Shown: one piece after another, positions 16,453-25,705 of the stretch
Numbering within the stretch: the stretch's first letter is position 1
Layout: the number at the start of each line of letters is the position of its first letter
From: an uncultured Clostridia bacterium
GTDB lineage: Bacteria; Bacillota; Clostridia; TANB77; CAG-508
Direction of reading: 5' to 3'
DNA length: 64,000 nt
NCBI GenBank assembly: GCA_934162255.1
Contig: CAKPIG010000002.1
Coordinates: forward strand, 62,001 to 126,000
Program-made: the position numbers and the translations under genes
Notes under the pieces: generated by a model
Seen by the model: only the letters and a program-made list of their open reading frames with translations
Databases searched by the model: none
Told to the model about the DNA's origin: nothing

Positions 16453-16998
16453 ATGAAAAACAAAATAAAACTCATATTAATTTGTGTAACAATATTTATT
16501 ATTCAAATTAGTATATATCAAATAACTAGAGATTACAGAAAAACAGAAGACGATATAGAAATAATGCAAAATATAAGTGATATAACTTCAGAAAACGAAA
16601 TACAAGAAAATAACTGGAAAATAGAAATACCTAAGATTGAACTTAAAGCAGAAATTGCAGAAGGAACAAGTAAAGAAATACTAAATAAATATGTTGGGCA
16701 TTTTGAAAATACACAAACAGAAATAGGAAATATTGGATTGGCAGCACATAATAGAGGATATGAAGTAAATTATTTTGAAAAATTAAAACTACTACAAGAA
16801 GGAGATGAAATTATATATCAATTTGGTCAAAATCAAAAAATCTATGAAGTAGAAAAAAATATCATAATAAAAGACACTGATTGGGAAAGATTAGAAAATA
16901 CAGAAGACAATCAATTAACACTAATAACATGTGTAGAAAATGAACCAGAATATAGAAGATGCGTACAAGCATTAGAAAGAGAGGAAATAGTTGAATAA
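16453..16998 (+). CDS. Sortase (cysteine transpeptidase)
   Basis: Sortases cleave LPxTG-like motifs and attach surface proteins. Residues ~4-22 are an N-terminal membrane anchor. The catalytic set is visible: His in LAAHNRG (about residue 100), Cys in LTLITC, and Arg in EYRRCVQA near the C-terminus. The 181-residue length suits a compact class D-like or pilus-type sortase; I cannot fix the class. ATG at 16453 is preferred over the adjacent TTG. The stop overlaps the next gene, which encodes a protein ending in LPVTG, its evident substrate. Confidence 0.9.
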   Translation: MKNKIKLILICVTIFIIQISIYQITRDYRKTEDDIEIMQNISDITSENEIQENNWKIEIPKIELKAEIAEGTSKEILNKYVGHFENTQTEIGNIGLAAHNRGYEVNYFEKLKLLQEGDEIIYQFGQNQKIYEVEKNIIIKDTDWERLENTEDNQLTLITCVENEPEYRRCVQALEREEIVE

Positions 16999-17998
16999 AA
17001 TAATAAAAATTTTAGCATTAATTAGCTTAATAATAGTAGTAAATACTGTAATACTTATAAATACAGTAAAAGCCGTAGAAACAAAAGAAAATACAATATA
17101 CTCAAAAGGAATATTTGAAAGAGTAATAAAATATAAAGGAATGCTTGTAAAAACTGCTAATGCAGTATATGAGTCAAATGGAGTAGAATATCCAGCATAT
17201 TGTTTAAATGTAGAACTAAAAGGAGTAGGAAATGAAATTCCCACATATCAAGTAACAAATTTAGGAAAAATAGATGATGTAAAACTATGGAGAATAATGA
17301 TAAATGGATATCCATATAAAAGTTTGGAAGAATTGGGAGTTGAAAGCATAGGAGAGGCATATACAGCAACAAAACAAGCAATATACTGTTATACTGCAGG
17401 AAATGACCCAATGGAATACACAGGAATAAATGAATCAGGAGAAAGAGTTGCTAATGCAATAAGAAAAATTGTGGCAGATGCTGGAAATACACAAGAAGAA
17501 ATAGGAGAAAAACTAATAAAAATAGAAGCATTAGATGAACAATGGAAAAAAGAAGGAGACTATATAGTAAAACAATATAAAGTCACAACAAATATTAATA
17601 TATCTGGATATGAAATAAAATTAGAAGGAATAAGAACAGACACCAAAATAACAGATACAGAAAATAATTTAACAGATAAATTTAATTCAAATGAAGTTTT
17701 TAAAATATCAATACCAACAGAAAATCTTGAAGAATCAGGAAAATTTAAAATCCAAGTAATAACTCAAATGGAAACAAAGCCAATATTTTTTGGACAAGCA
17801 CCAAGTAGTGATTTACAAAATTATGCACTAACAGCATATTCATATGAAGATGTTGATGAAGTATTTATAGAAAAATACAATTATGAAAAGCCAAAGCCAC
17901 CAGAAGAGCCTTCTGAAGAGCCACCACAAGAACCTCCCAAAGAAGAACCACCAGCTCCAATATTAGAAATTCCTAAATTGCCAGTAACAGGTAGGTAA
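16991..17998 (+). CDS. Thioester-domain surface protein ending in LPVTG
   Basis: A secreted 335-residue protein with a signal peptide (residues 1-29, ending NTVKA). Residues ~45-150 resemble a thioester domain: YPAYCLN holds the reactive Cys and ATKQAIY the partner Gln, a pair that in Gram-positive adhesins forms an internal thioester for covalent host binding. A beta-rich region follows, then a Pro/Glu wall-spanning stretch (PPEEPSEEPPQEPP) and KLPVTGR at the extreme C-terminus. The normal hydrophobic stretch and positive tail after LPxTG are missing, which is odd for a sortase substrate. It overlaps the sortase gene by eight bases, so the two form a unit. Confidence 0.8.
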   Translation: MNKIIKILALISLIIVVNTVILINTVKAVETKENTIYSKGIFERVIKYKGMLVKTANAVYESNGVEYPAYCLNVELKGVGNEIPTYQVTNLGKIDDVKLWRIMINGYPYKSLEELGVESIGEAYTATKQAIYCYTAGNDPMEYTGINESGERVANAIRKIVADAGNTQEEIGEKLIKIEALDEQWKKEGDYIVKQYKVTTNINISGYEIKLEGIRTDTKITDTENNLTDKFNSNEVFKISIPTENLEESGKFKIQVITQMETKPIFFGQAPSSDLQNYALTAYSYEDVDEVFIEKYNYEKPKPPEEPSEEPPQEPPKEEPPAPILEIPKLPVTGR

Positions 17999-18067
17999 AA
18001 AATTGTATAAAATTTCACGAAAAGGAAAAAATTAGAATATAAGATATTATTACAAGGAGTTGATATA

Positions 18068-18409
18068 GTGAAAACAAGTGATATGAAAAACATGGTAGTA
18101 TTAAAAAACATACCATCAAATATGGTTGAAGAAGCCATTATAATATTTAAAGAAACACAAAAAGTGAGACAACGTGAACTCATAGATAAAAATAATGAAG
18201 TAAAACTTGATGAGCAACAAACAAAATCAAAAGAATATATTGTAAAAGAAGCAGAAGACCTTATAGAAGACTATATCAACAAAATTGAGAATAGTAAGAA
18301 AACAGATATTAATAACAGAAATTTTAAAAATAAATATTATAAATTAAAAAAATATAGCATTATTTCCACAATATGCCTATTAATAAGCATAATAATAAAT
18401 TTCATATAA
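18068..18409 (+). CDS. Hypothetical tail-anchored protein
   Basis: A 113-residue protein of unknown function. GTG at 18068 follows AAGGAG with eight-base spacing. The body is charged and helical (PSNMVEEAIIIFKETQKVR, KEAEDLIEDYINKIE). The last ~19 residues (YSIISTICLLISIIINFI) form one C-terminal membrane segment, so it should face the cytoplasm as a tail-anchored protein. It follows the sortase and thioester-protein genes by 69 bases. No family recognised. Confidence 0.6.
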   Translation: MKTSDMKNMVVLKNIPSNMVEEAIIIFKETQKVRQRELIDKNNEVKLDEQQTKSKEYIVKEAEDLIEDYINKIENSKKTDINNRNFKNKYYKLKKYSIISTICLLISIIINFI

Positions 18410-18416
18410 TGAACAT

Positions 18417-18462
18417 AAAACACTTTGTCAATGCATAAAATGCAATATACAAAGTGTTTTAT
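18417..18462 (+). terminator. Strong hairpin terminator
   Basis: AAAACACTTTGT and ACAAAGTGTTTT form a perfect 12-bp stem with an inner TGCAT/ATGCA loop stem, followed by ATTG. It ends the operon above and overlaps spurious upstream starts of the next gene. Confidence 0.8.
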
Positions 18463-18475
18463 TGTGGAGGAAATT

Positions 18476-19390
18476 ATGGAGAGAGTAATGTCTGTAGAAG
18501 ATAAAATAAGAAGAGCAGAGGAAATCTATTATAAAAGAAGATTACAAGAAATCCCAAAAGTAGAAAAGATAAAAACAACTAGAAAATATAATAAATATGG
18601 AAGTAAAATAGTAAAAAAGATGATAAAGCAAATAGTAATATGTTTAATAATTTATAGCATTTTTTATATGATAATAAATAATAATTACATCTTTTCAGAA
18701 GATTTTACAAACAAAGCAAAACAAATATTATCACAAGATATAAATTTTGTAGAAATCTATAATAGTGTAAAAAATAAAATAGATGAATACATAAAGCCGA
18801 AAGAAAATGAAACAGTAGAGCAGAATCAAACAATTGAACCTACTTCAGAAGAGAATATAGGAGGAGCAGAAGAGCCTGTGACAGAAGAAATAATAAATGA
18901 ACCAACAAATACAGAAAACAGTAGTACAGAAGAAGGAAACATAGAAGGAACAGTTGAAAGTAATTTAACACAAATGGAACAAGATGCATTGCAAATAAAG
19001 CAGACAATAAGTTTTATAAAACCAATAGCAGGAACAATAACTTCAAGATATGGATTAAGAAATCCTACAACTGCAACTGTTCCTAAAAATCACAAAGGAA
19101 CAGACATAGCTGCAGAAAGAGGAACAAAAATAATTTCTGCAACAGATGGAAAAGTAGTTTTGGCATCTTCAGAAGGAGACTATGGAAAACATTTAAAAAT
19201 ACAGATAAATGATGTAATAATAGTATATGCACATTGCAATAAACTATATGTAAATGAAGGAGATGAAATAAAACAAGGACAAGAAATAGCAGAAGTAGGT
19301 TCAACAGGAAATGCAACAGGTCCACATCTACACTTTGAAGTAAGGTTAGATGATAGATATGTTGATCCACAATTAATATTAGAATTATAA
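18476..19390 (+). CDS. M23 (LytM) family peptidase, SpoIVFA/SpoIIQ-like
   Basis: A bitopic protein: cytosolic basic N-terminus, membrane segment around residues 50-72, an acidic low-complexity linker (EEPVTEEIINEPTN), then a C-terminal M23 domain (about 180-304) reading ITSRYGLRNP, HKGTDIAA and GPHLHFEVR. The Zn ligands (HKGTD, HLH) are present, so it may be an active endopeptidase. Its place directly ahead of the M50 protease gene matches spoIVFA-spoIVFB, whose products control sigma-K processing; SpoIIQ-type LytM proteins are the other candidate. ATG at 18476 follows GGAGG; the upstream reading starts inside the terminator hairpin. Confidence 0.75.
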   Translation: MERVMSVEDKIRRAEEIYYKRRLQEIPKVEKIKTTRKYNKYGSKIVKKMIKQIVICLIIYSIFYMIINNNYIFSEDFTNKAKQILSQDINFVEIYNSVKNKIDEYIKPKENETVEQNQTIEPTSEENIGGAEEPVTEEIINEPTNTENSSTEEGNIEGTVESNLTQMEQDALQIKQTISFIKPIAGTITSRYGLRNPTTATVPKNHKGTDIAAERGTKIISATDGKVVLASSEGDYGKHLKIQINDVIIVYAHCNKLYVNEGDEIKQGQEIAEVGSTGNATGPHLHFEVRLDDRYVDPQLILEL

Positions 19391-19401
19391 AGGAGAACTT
19401 G

Positions 19402-20049
19402 ATGAAGATTAGAATAGATTTAAAAATCTTTATTTTTTTAGCCTTATTTTATATTACGAAACAGATAGACATATATTTTATAATAATGTTTTTTTGTATA
19501 ATCCATGAGCTAGGGCATATTATAATTGGACTAGTATTAGGACTAAGACCAGATAAATTAGAAATAAATCCATGTGGGCTATCAATATCATTTAAAACAG
19601 ATATAAAGAGTATAAATTTCAAATTAAGAAAAGGAAATTTATTAGAGCTAAAGAAAATAATAACAGCACTAGCTGGACCTACGACTAGTTTAATATTAGC
19701 AATACTATATTGTTACTTAACACCATTATACATAAGTAAACAAGATGCAATATATGCAAACATATTGATATTAATATTTAATTTACTTCCAATATATCCA
19801 CTAGATGGAGGAAGAATATTAAAAGGATTATTACATATTGAGCTTGGAAATAAAGAGGCACAAATAATCATAAATAAAATATCAAACATAATGATGATAA
19901 CTATAAGCATAATGAGCAGTATAGCAGTATATTATTTTAAAAATATTTCAATATTCATAATTTGTATATTTTTATGGATAATTACAATAAAACAAAACAA
20001 AAAATTCAATACAAAGATGAGAATTTATGATATAATACAGAAAAAATAG
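19402..20049 (+). CDS. spoIVFB: M50 site-2 intramembrane protease, SpoIVFB-like
   Basis: A polytopic membrane zinc protease of 215 residues. The first metal motif HELGH lies in a hydrophobic helix (IIHELGHIIIG, about residue 37), and the second is NLLPIYPLDGGR (about 130-141), both diagnostic of the S2P/SpoIVFB family. In spore formers SpoIVFB cleaves pro-sigma-K in the mother-cell membrane. ATG at 19402 follows AAGGAG; the adjacent TTG at 19399 is less likely. It lies eleven bases after the M23 gene, supporting a regulator-protease pair. Confidence 0.85.
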   Translation: MKIRIDLKIFIFLALFYITKQIDIYFIIMFFCIIHELGHIIIGLVLGLRPDKLEINPCGLSISFKTDIKSINFKLRKGNLLELKKIITALAGPTTSLILAILYCYLTPLYISKQDAIYANILILIFNLLPIYPLDGGRILKGLLHIELGNKEAQIIINKISNIMMITISIMSSIAVYYFKNISIFIICIFLWIITIKQNKKFNTKMRIYDIIQKK

Positions 20050-20063
20050 AAAGAAGAAATAAA

Positions 20064-20942
20064 ATGTTAGAAAATTGTAAAATATGTCCACATAAATGTG
20101 GGATAAATAGAATTATGAACGTAGGAAGATGCAAAGCAACAGATAAAATAAAAATAGCACTTTATTCAGTACATGATTTTGAGGAACCTTGTATTAGTGG
20201 AAAAAATGGTTCAGGAACTATATTTTTTTCAAACTGTAATCTAAATTGTGTATTTTGCCAAAACTATGAAATAAGCCAAGAAGGAAAAGGGCGATTTATA
20301 ACAATAGAAGAACTCGCAAATATAATGATTATCCAACAAGAAAAAGGTGTAGAAAATATTAACTTAGTTACACCTACAAGTTATACATTGCAAATAATAG
20401 AAGCTATAAAAATCGCCAAGCAGCAAGGTTTAAAAATACCAATAGTATATAATACAAATGGTTATGAAAATGTGGAAACACTAAAATTACTAGAAGGATA
20501 TATAGACATATATTTACCAGATTTAAAATACTATTATGATGATATTGCAAAAAAATATTCTAAAATAGATAATTATTTTGAATATGCAACAAGTGCAATA
20601 AAAGAGATGTATAGGCAAGTTGGACAACCTGTATTAAATGAAGAAGGAATAATGCAAAAAGGGCTTATGATAAGGCATTTAGTATTGCCTAATAATATAG
20701 AAAACAGTAAAAAAATACTAAAATGGATAAAAGAAAACATTGATGAAAATGTATTTATAAGTGTAATGGCACAATATTTTCCAACATATAAAGCAAAAGA
20801 AATACAAGAAATTAGTAGAAAACTTACACAGGAAGAATTTTCAGAAATAGAAAACTATTTATATGAAATAGGACTTGAAAATGGATACATACAAGAACTT
20901 GGAGAACATGAAGAAGAATATGTACCAAAATGGGACTTGTAA
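20064..20942 (+). CDS. Radical SAM protein, pyruvate formate-lyase-activase-like
   Basis: A 292-residue radical SAM enzyme with an N-terminal Cys-rich start (CKICPHKCGINR) and the cluster motif CNLNCVFCQN (about residues 64-73). Downstream come VTPTSYTLQ, VYNTNGYE, LPDLKYYYDD, IRHLVLPN and a C-terminal PKWDL. This is the uncharacterised PflA-like family (COG1313 type) rather than a proven glycyl-radical activase, and no glycyl-radical enzyme adjoins it. It begins 14 bases after spoIVFB, so it is probably in the same operon. Substrate unknown. Confidence 0.85.
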   Translation: MLENCKICPHKCGINRIMNVGRCKATDKIKIALYSVHDFEEPCISGKNGSGTIFFSNCNLNCVFCQNYEISQEGKGRFITIEELANIMIIQQEKGVENINLVTPTSYTLQIIEAIKIAKQQGLKIPIVYNTNGYENVETLKLLEGYIDIYLPDLKYYYDDIAKKYSKIDNYFEYATSAIKEMYRQVGQPVLNEEGIMQKGLMIRHLVLPNNIENSKKILKWIKENIDENVFISVMAQYFPTYKAKEIQEISRKLTQEEFSEIENYLYEIGLENGYIQELGEHEEEYVPKWDL

Positions 20943-21000
20943 ACTAAAAAAAGATATGTTATATTAAAAATGCAATAAATATTGAAAAGGAGGATTTGAA

Positions 21001-21858
21001 ATGACACAGGCTGACAAAAATTTTATTGACACATGTAAACGTATCTTAGAAGAAGGATATTCATCAGAAGGAACAGGAGTAAGAACAAGATGGGAAGATG
21101 GAAAAGAAGCAAATTATTTTTCTATTGTAGGAGTTCAAAATGTATATGATGTAGAAAAAGAATTTCCTATGATAACACTCAGAAACAATAGTCAAACTGT
21201 AAAAAGAGCAATTGATGAAATACTTTGGATTTGGCAGAAAAAATCAAATGCAGTAAAAGACTTAAATTCACATATTTGGGATCAGTGGGCTGGAAAAGAT
21301 GGAACAATAGGTAAGGCATATGGATATCAGTTTGCTAGAAAATATGAATTCAAAACCAAAGAAGGAATTAAAGTAATGGACCAGGTTGATTATTGCTTAT
21401 ACTTGTTAAGAAATGATCCTTCTAGTCGTAGAATTATGACAAACTTATTTAATCATGAAGAATTAAAAGACATGAACTTAGAACCTTGTGCATATTCTAC
21501 ACAGTGGTTAGTAAAAGAAGGAAAATTGCATTTAATTTTAAATCAGCGTTCACAGGACATGCTTGCTGCAAATGGATGGAATACTATGCAGTATGCGGCA
21601 TTATTACATATGTTTGCACAGGTAAGTAACTTAAAAGTTGGAAAATTAATTCATAATATTGGAGATTGCCATATATATGATAGACATGTACCATTAGTAA
21701 AAAAGCTTATAGAAGCAGAACCTGTAGAATGTAGTCCAAAGTTAGTCATTGAAAATCCAACTAAAGACTTCTATGAATTTAAAGTAGAAGACTTCGAAAT
21801 TCAGAATTATGATTATAATAAAGATATAAAACTTGGAAAAATACCAGTAGCGATCTAA
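21001..21858 (+). CDS. thyA: Thymidylate synthase
   Basis: ThyA makes dTMP from dUMP with methylene-THF. Recognised by the LEPCAYSTQW segment with the catalytic Cys, NQRSQDMLAANGWNTMQYA, and IGDCHIYDRHV near the C-terminus. The length of 285 is close to normal. Active-site neighbours (EPCAYS, QDMLAANGWN) differ from the textbook PPCH and RSADVFLG forms and match the divergent branch seen in some Firmicutes and phages. AAGGAGG precedes the ATG. It is followed 38 bases later by folA, the usual thyA-folA pair recycling dihydrofolate. Confidence 0.93.
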   Translation: MTQADKNFIDTCKRILEEGYSSEGTGVRTRWEDGKEANYFSIVGVQNVYDVEKEFPMITLRNNSQTVKRAIDEILWIWQKKSNAVKDLNSHIWDQWAGKDGTIGKAYGYQFARKYEFKTKEGIKVMDQVDYCLYLLRNDPSSRRIMTNLFNHEELKDMNLEPCAYSTQWLVKEGKLHLILNQRSQDMLAANGWNTMQYAALLHMFAQVSNLKVGKLIHNIGDCHIYDRHVPLVKKLIEAEPVECSPKLVIENPTKDFYEFKVEDFEIQNYDYNKDIKLGKIPVAI

Positions 21859-21896
21859 AATAATCTAATTATGGAAAATTAAAAGGAGAAATAAAA

Positions 21897-22379
21897 ATGT
21901 TAAGTATAATAGTAGCAAAAGCAAAAAATAATGTAATAGGAAAAAACAATAAATTAATATGGAATTTACCAGAAGACCTAAAAAGATTTAAAGAATTAAC
22001 AACAGGTCATGTAATAATAATGGGAAGAAAAACATTTGAATCTATAGGAAGAATATTACCTAATAGAAAACATGTAATATTTACAAATAATACAGAATTC
22101 AATATAAACAATGAAAATGTGGAAATTGTACATTCTATGTTACAAATACAACAATATATTGAAAGTGAAGAAGAGTGTTTTGTTATAGGAGGAGCAATGA
22201 TATATAATTTATTAATGCCATATGTAACAAAAATGTATGTAACACAAATAGATGAAGAATTTGAAGGAGATACATTCTTTCCAAAAATAGATGAAGAAAA
22301 ATGGAAAATTGTAGAAAGAATTCCAGCAAAAGAAGAAAGCAAAGTAAAATATGAATTTTTAACATATGAAAGAAAATAA
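21897..22379 (+). CDS. folA: Dihydrofolate reductase
   Basis: DHFR regenerates THF after ThyA. The 160 residues show the family start LSIIVAKAKNNVIGKNNKLIWNLPEDLKRF in pieces, with the conserved Trp and acidic Asp at the substrate site, then MGRKTFESIGR, LPNRKHVIFT, VIGGAMIYN and a C-terminal YEFLTYERK. Length is typical of bacterial FolA. AAAGGAG precedes the ATG. It is co-transcribed with thyA. Confidence 0.95.
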   Translation: MLSIIVAKAKNNVIGKNNKLIWNLPEDLKRFKELTTGHVIIMGRKTFESIGRILPNRKHVIFTNNTEFNINNENVEIVHSMLQIQQYIESEEECFVIGGAMIYNLLMPYVTKMYVTQIDEEFEGDTFFPKIDEEKWKIVERIPAKEESKVKYEFLTYERK

Positions 22380-22425
22380 TTATATAAAATTAAAAGTGGG
22401 TTAAACTAATCTTGGAGGATAAGAT

Positions 22426-23424
22426 ATGTTTAACCCACAAATTATTTATTATGAAAAAGAAATTTTAGAATATCAATTAGGAAAAGAACTAATGAAAAAA
22501 TATAAAGATACACCCAAAATTCTAATAGACAATCACAATAATATAGAAGAACTAAGAAAAAAGCCAAATTCAGAATTTGCTAAAATGAAAACAAATTTAA
22601 TAATAGGAACAAGAAAAACACATAAATTTGTAGAAAATCACAAAACATCAGACTACTTAGTACCATATACTTCATCTGGATGTACAGCCATGTGCATGTA
22701 TTGCTACTTAGTTTGTAATTACAATAAATGTGCATATTTGAGATTATTTGTGAACAGAGAACAAATGCTAGACAAAATAAAACGAGTAGCTTTAAAAAGT
22801 GATACAGAATTAACATTTGAGATTGGAAGCAATAGTGATTTAATATTAGAAAATTCAATAACAGGAAATTTAATATGGACAATAGAAAACTTTGCGAATA
22901 GCCCAAAAGGAAGACTGACATTACCAACTAAATTTGATATGGTAGATAGTATATTGCCAATAAATCATAATGGAAAAGTCACAATAAGAGTTAGTATGAA
23001 TCCTGAAGAAATAATAAATAAAGTAGAATTTGGAACATCTAGATTAAAAGGGAGAATTGATGCAATAAACAAATTAGCAGAAGCGGGGTACAATATAGGA
23101 ATATTAATTGCACCTGTAATACTAGTAGAAAATTGGAAAGAACTATATACTAATCTAATTCAAAGATTAAATGCAGAATTATCTAATAAAGTAAAAAAAC
23201 AAGTTTTTTTTGAAATTATATTTATGACATATAGCTATGTTCACACAAAAATAAATGAAGAAGCATTTCCAAATGCAATAAACTTATATGATAGAGAAAT
23301 AATGACAGGAAGAGGAAAAGGCAAATATTCATATAAAAAAGAAACAAAAGAAGAATCAAAAGAATTTTTAATAGAACAAATGAAAAAATATTTTCCAAAT
23401 AATAATATAGAATATATTGTGTAA
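22426..23424 (+). CDS. splB: Spore photoproduct lyase
   Basis: SplB is a radical SAM enzyme that repairs the UV spore photoproduct during germination. The cluster motif is in SGCTAMCMYCYLV (about residues 85-97), with FEIGSNSDL, VTIRVSMNPEEI, RIDAINKLAEAGYNIG and FFEIIFMTYSY downstream, all typical. The length of 332 fits. GGAGG with nine-base spacing precedes the ATG. Together with gpr and spoVA it marks an endospore former. Confidence 0.92.
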   Translation: MFNPQIIYYEKEILEYQLGKELMKKYKDTPKILIDNHNNIEELRKKPNSEFAKMKTNLIIGTRKTHKFVENHKTSDYLVPYTSSGCTAMCMYCYLVCNYNKCAYLRLFVNREQMLDKIKRVALKSDTELTFEIGSNSDLILENSITGNLIWTIENFANSPKGRLTLPTKFDMVDSILPINHNGKVTIRVSMNPEEIINKVEFGTSRLKGRIDAINKLAEAGYNIGILIAPVILVENWKELYTNLIQRLNAELSNKVKKQVFFEIIFMTYSYVHTKINEEAFPNAINLYDREIMTGRGKGKYSYKKETKEESKEFLIEQMKKYFPNNNIEYIV

Positions 23425-23471
23425 AACCGCATATACATTAATAAACAAAAAATGTAGAGGAGGTTTTTATA

Positions 23472-25013
23472 ATGGATATAAATATAACAAAAGAGGATTT
23501 AAACGTAAACAAAATCATTTGTGAAAAAAAAGAAATAATTAATGTACAAGGTGACATGATAGTTCCAGACTCTAAACCAGATATATTAAACACAATAAAT
23601 GTAAGTGGAAATATATGCATATATAAAAAGGAAATAATGGATGGAAAATTAAGATTAGATGGAAGTATCCTAACATATATAATGTATCTAGCAGATGGAG
23701 AATCTGATAATATAAGAGGACTAAACACAAGCTTAGACTTTTCAGAAACTATAAATATTCCAGAATTAACTTCAGATATGAATGCTGACACTTGTCCAAA
23801 TATAAAAAATATAGAATGTAAAATTTTAAATGGAAGAAAAATAGAAATAAAAGTAACAATTGAAGTTAATATAAAAATCAGTATGAAACAAGAAATAAGC
23901 ATAGTTACTAATATAGAAAACGAAAATGTTCAGATATTAAATAAAAATATAAAATTAAACTCTTTACTTGGAGAGGGAGAAACAAAAGCATATGTAAAAG
24001 AAAACATATCAATACCTGCAACAGACAACTTGGCAGAAATACTAAAAGCACAAATATGTTTAGTGGATAAAGATATAAAAATAAGCTACAACAAAATACT
24101 AGCAAAATCAGAAATTGAAATTTGTCTAACATATCTAACAGATGAGGGACGAATATGTACGAATAGAGCAAGAGTGCCTCTAGTTGGATTTATAGATATG
24201 CCAAATATAAGTGAAGAACACATATGTGATATATCATACTGTGTAAAAAACATTATAATAAAACCAAACACAGTAGAAGAACATAGTGTATATGTAGAAA
24301 TAGAAGTTGAAATATCATGTATGGTATATGAAGAAAAAGAAATAAATCTAATAGAAGACATGTACTGCCCTGGTGAAAAAATGGAATTTCAAGAAAATAT
24401 ATTTAATGGTATAACTAATAAGCAAAGTAGAAAATGTAATTGTAATATAAGAGAAAAAATAAACATTCCTGATATTCACGAAGGAGAAATAATAGATATA
24501 GAAGCAAATCCATCAATAAATAAAGAAAATAAATTAAGAGATAAAATTATTATAGAAGGTGAAATTGAATTAAATATAATATATAGAGAAAATACAGGAA
24601 TAGGAATAAATACAAAGAAAATAAGTATGCCATTTGAGCAAACAATAGATGGAATAGATGATGTAGAAAAATGCAAAACTAATACTGAAGTTGAAGTTGG
24701 TTCTCAAGAATTTATAAATCAAGGAGAAACGATGAGTTCAGACATAAACTTAAATCTTATAACAAACAGCTACAAAAATGTTGAAATACCTGTTATAAGT
24801 GATGTAACTGTAGAAGAAATAGAAAACTTAGAAGATTATAGTGTAATAATTTATGTCGTAAAAAGTGGAGATACAATTTGGAAAATAGCTAAAAGATTCG
24901 GAAGCACAGTTGATGATATCGTAAGAGTAAATGGAATAGAAAATCCAAACAGAATAAACATAGGAGAGAAAATCTATATACCCAAATATGTAATGATACA
25001 TCAAAATGGATAA
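23472..25013 (+). CDS. SPOCS (DUF3794) and LysM-domain sporulation protein
   Basis: A 513-residue protein. From residue ~25 to ~420 it contains repeated SPOCS/DUF3794-like units (VQGDMIVPDSKPDILNTI; ECKILNGRKIEIKVTIEVNI; ENIFNGITNK). Residues ~455-510 form one LysM domain (VVKSGDTIWKIAKRFGSTVD, NRINIGEKIYIP). LysM binds peptidoglycan and SPOCS proteins are linked to the spore coat or cortex surface, so this is probably an assembly or morphogenesis factor. No signal peptide is visible. Its end overlaps yunB by eight bases. Confidence 0.85.
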   Translation: MDINITKEDLNVNKIICEKKEIINVQGDMIVPDSKPDILNTINVSGNICIYKKEIMDGKLRLDGSILTYIMYLADGESDNIRGLNTSLDFSETINIPELTSDMNADTCPNIKNIECKILNGRKIEIKVTIEVNIKISMKQEISIVTNIENENVQILNKNIKLNSLLGEGETKAYVKENISIPATDNLAEILKAQICLVDKDIKISYNKILAKSEIEICLTYLTDEGRICTNRARVPLVGFIDMPNISEEHICDISYCVKNIIIKPNTVEEHSVYVEIEVEISCMVYEEKEINLIEDMYCPGEKMEFQENIFNGITNKQSRKCNCNIREKINIPDIHEGEIIDIEANPSINKENKLRDKIIIEGEIELNIIYRENTGIGINTKKISMPFEQTIDGIDDVEKCKTNTEVEVGSQEFINQGETMSSDINLNLITNSYKNVEIPVISDVTVEEIENLEDYSVIIYVVKSGDTIWKIAKRFGSTVDDIVRVNGIENPNRINIGEKIYIPKYVMIHQNG

Positions 25014-25671
25014 AATATATTCAAGATTAAGATTTACAAGAAAAACGGGCAATACTAAAAAGAGAAAAATAATAAAAATATTCATTATAATACTCATAAT
25101 AGTTATAGTTTTAAGAATGATGCTTAAGTATATTGATCCAATGTTTGAAAAAATATGTGAAGAAAAAGCAAAATCATTAACAACAATTATAACAAATGAG
25201 CAATCAACAATAGTAATGAATAAATATCAATATGAAGAATTATATAAAATAGAAAAAGATGAGCAAGGAAATATTGTAATAATACAAGCAAATATAGCTC
25301 CTATGAATAATCTAATGTCAGACTTAGCAGAAAATATACAAAATGAGTTTGATAAAGTAGAAAGAACAAAAATAAAAATACCATTAGGAAGCTTAACAGG
25401 TACATATCTACTTTCAGGTGCAGGACCAGATATTTCAATTCAAGTAGTGATAGTAGGAAGCATAGACACAAATGTAAAAAGTGAATTTATTAACCAAGGC
25501 ATAAATCAAACACTTCATAGAGTATATGTGGATATAAATTGTAGAATGAAGATTCTGACTCCATTAAAAAGTTTTGAAAAAGAAATTTCAAACCAAGTGA
25601 TTATAGCTGAGCACATAATAGTAGGGAGTATTCCTGATTCATATTATAGCTTTGACTTTACAGAAAAATAA
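25006..25671 (+). CDS. yunB: Sporulation protein YunB
   Basis: A 221-residue bitopic protein with a basic start, one membrane segment (residues ~26-44) and an extracytoplasmic domain with NNLMSDLAENIQNEF, IKIPLGSLTGTYLLSGAGPDI and VYVDINCRMKILTP, which are YunB hallmarks. In Bacillus it is a sigma-E dependent mother-cell protein needed for full sporulation. It overlaps the SPOCS/LysM gene, so the two are translated together. A terminator follows directly. Confidence 0.9.
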   Translation: MDKIYSRLRFTRKTGNTKKRKIIKIFIIILIIVIVLRMMLKYIDPMFEKICEEKAKSLTTIITNEQSTIVMNKYQYEELYKIEKDEQGNIVIIQANIAPMNNLMSDLAENIQNEFDKVERTKIKIPLGSLTGTYLLSGAGPDISIQVVIVGSIDTNVKSEFINQGINQTLHRVYVDINCRMKILTPLKSFEKEISNQVIIAEHIIVGSIPDSYYSFDFTEK

Positions 25672-25697
25672 AACCTCGAAGAAAATTCGAGGTTTTG
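25670..25697. terminator. Bidirectional terminator yunB / rpsI
   Basis: AAACCTCGAA and TTCGAGGTTT form a perfect 10-bp stem with a GAAAA loop, followed by TGTTTTG. It lies between converging genes. Confidence 0.88.
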
Positions 25698-25705
25698 TTT
25701 TGTAA

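Noticed and set aside
18425..18475. Longer start for the M23 peptidase
   Set aside because: The upstream codons lie inside the terminator hairpin, and GGAGG is correctly spaced only for the ATG at 18476.
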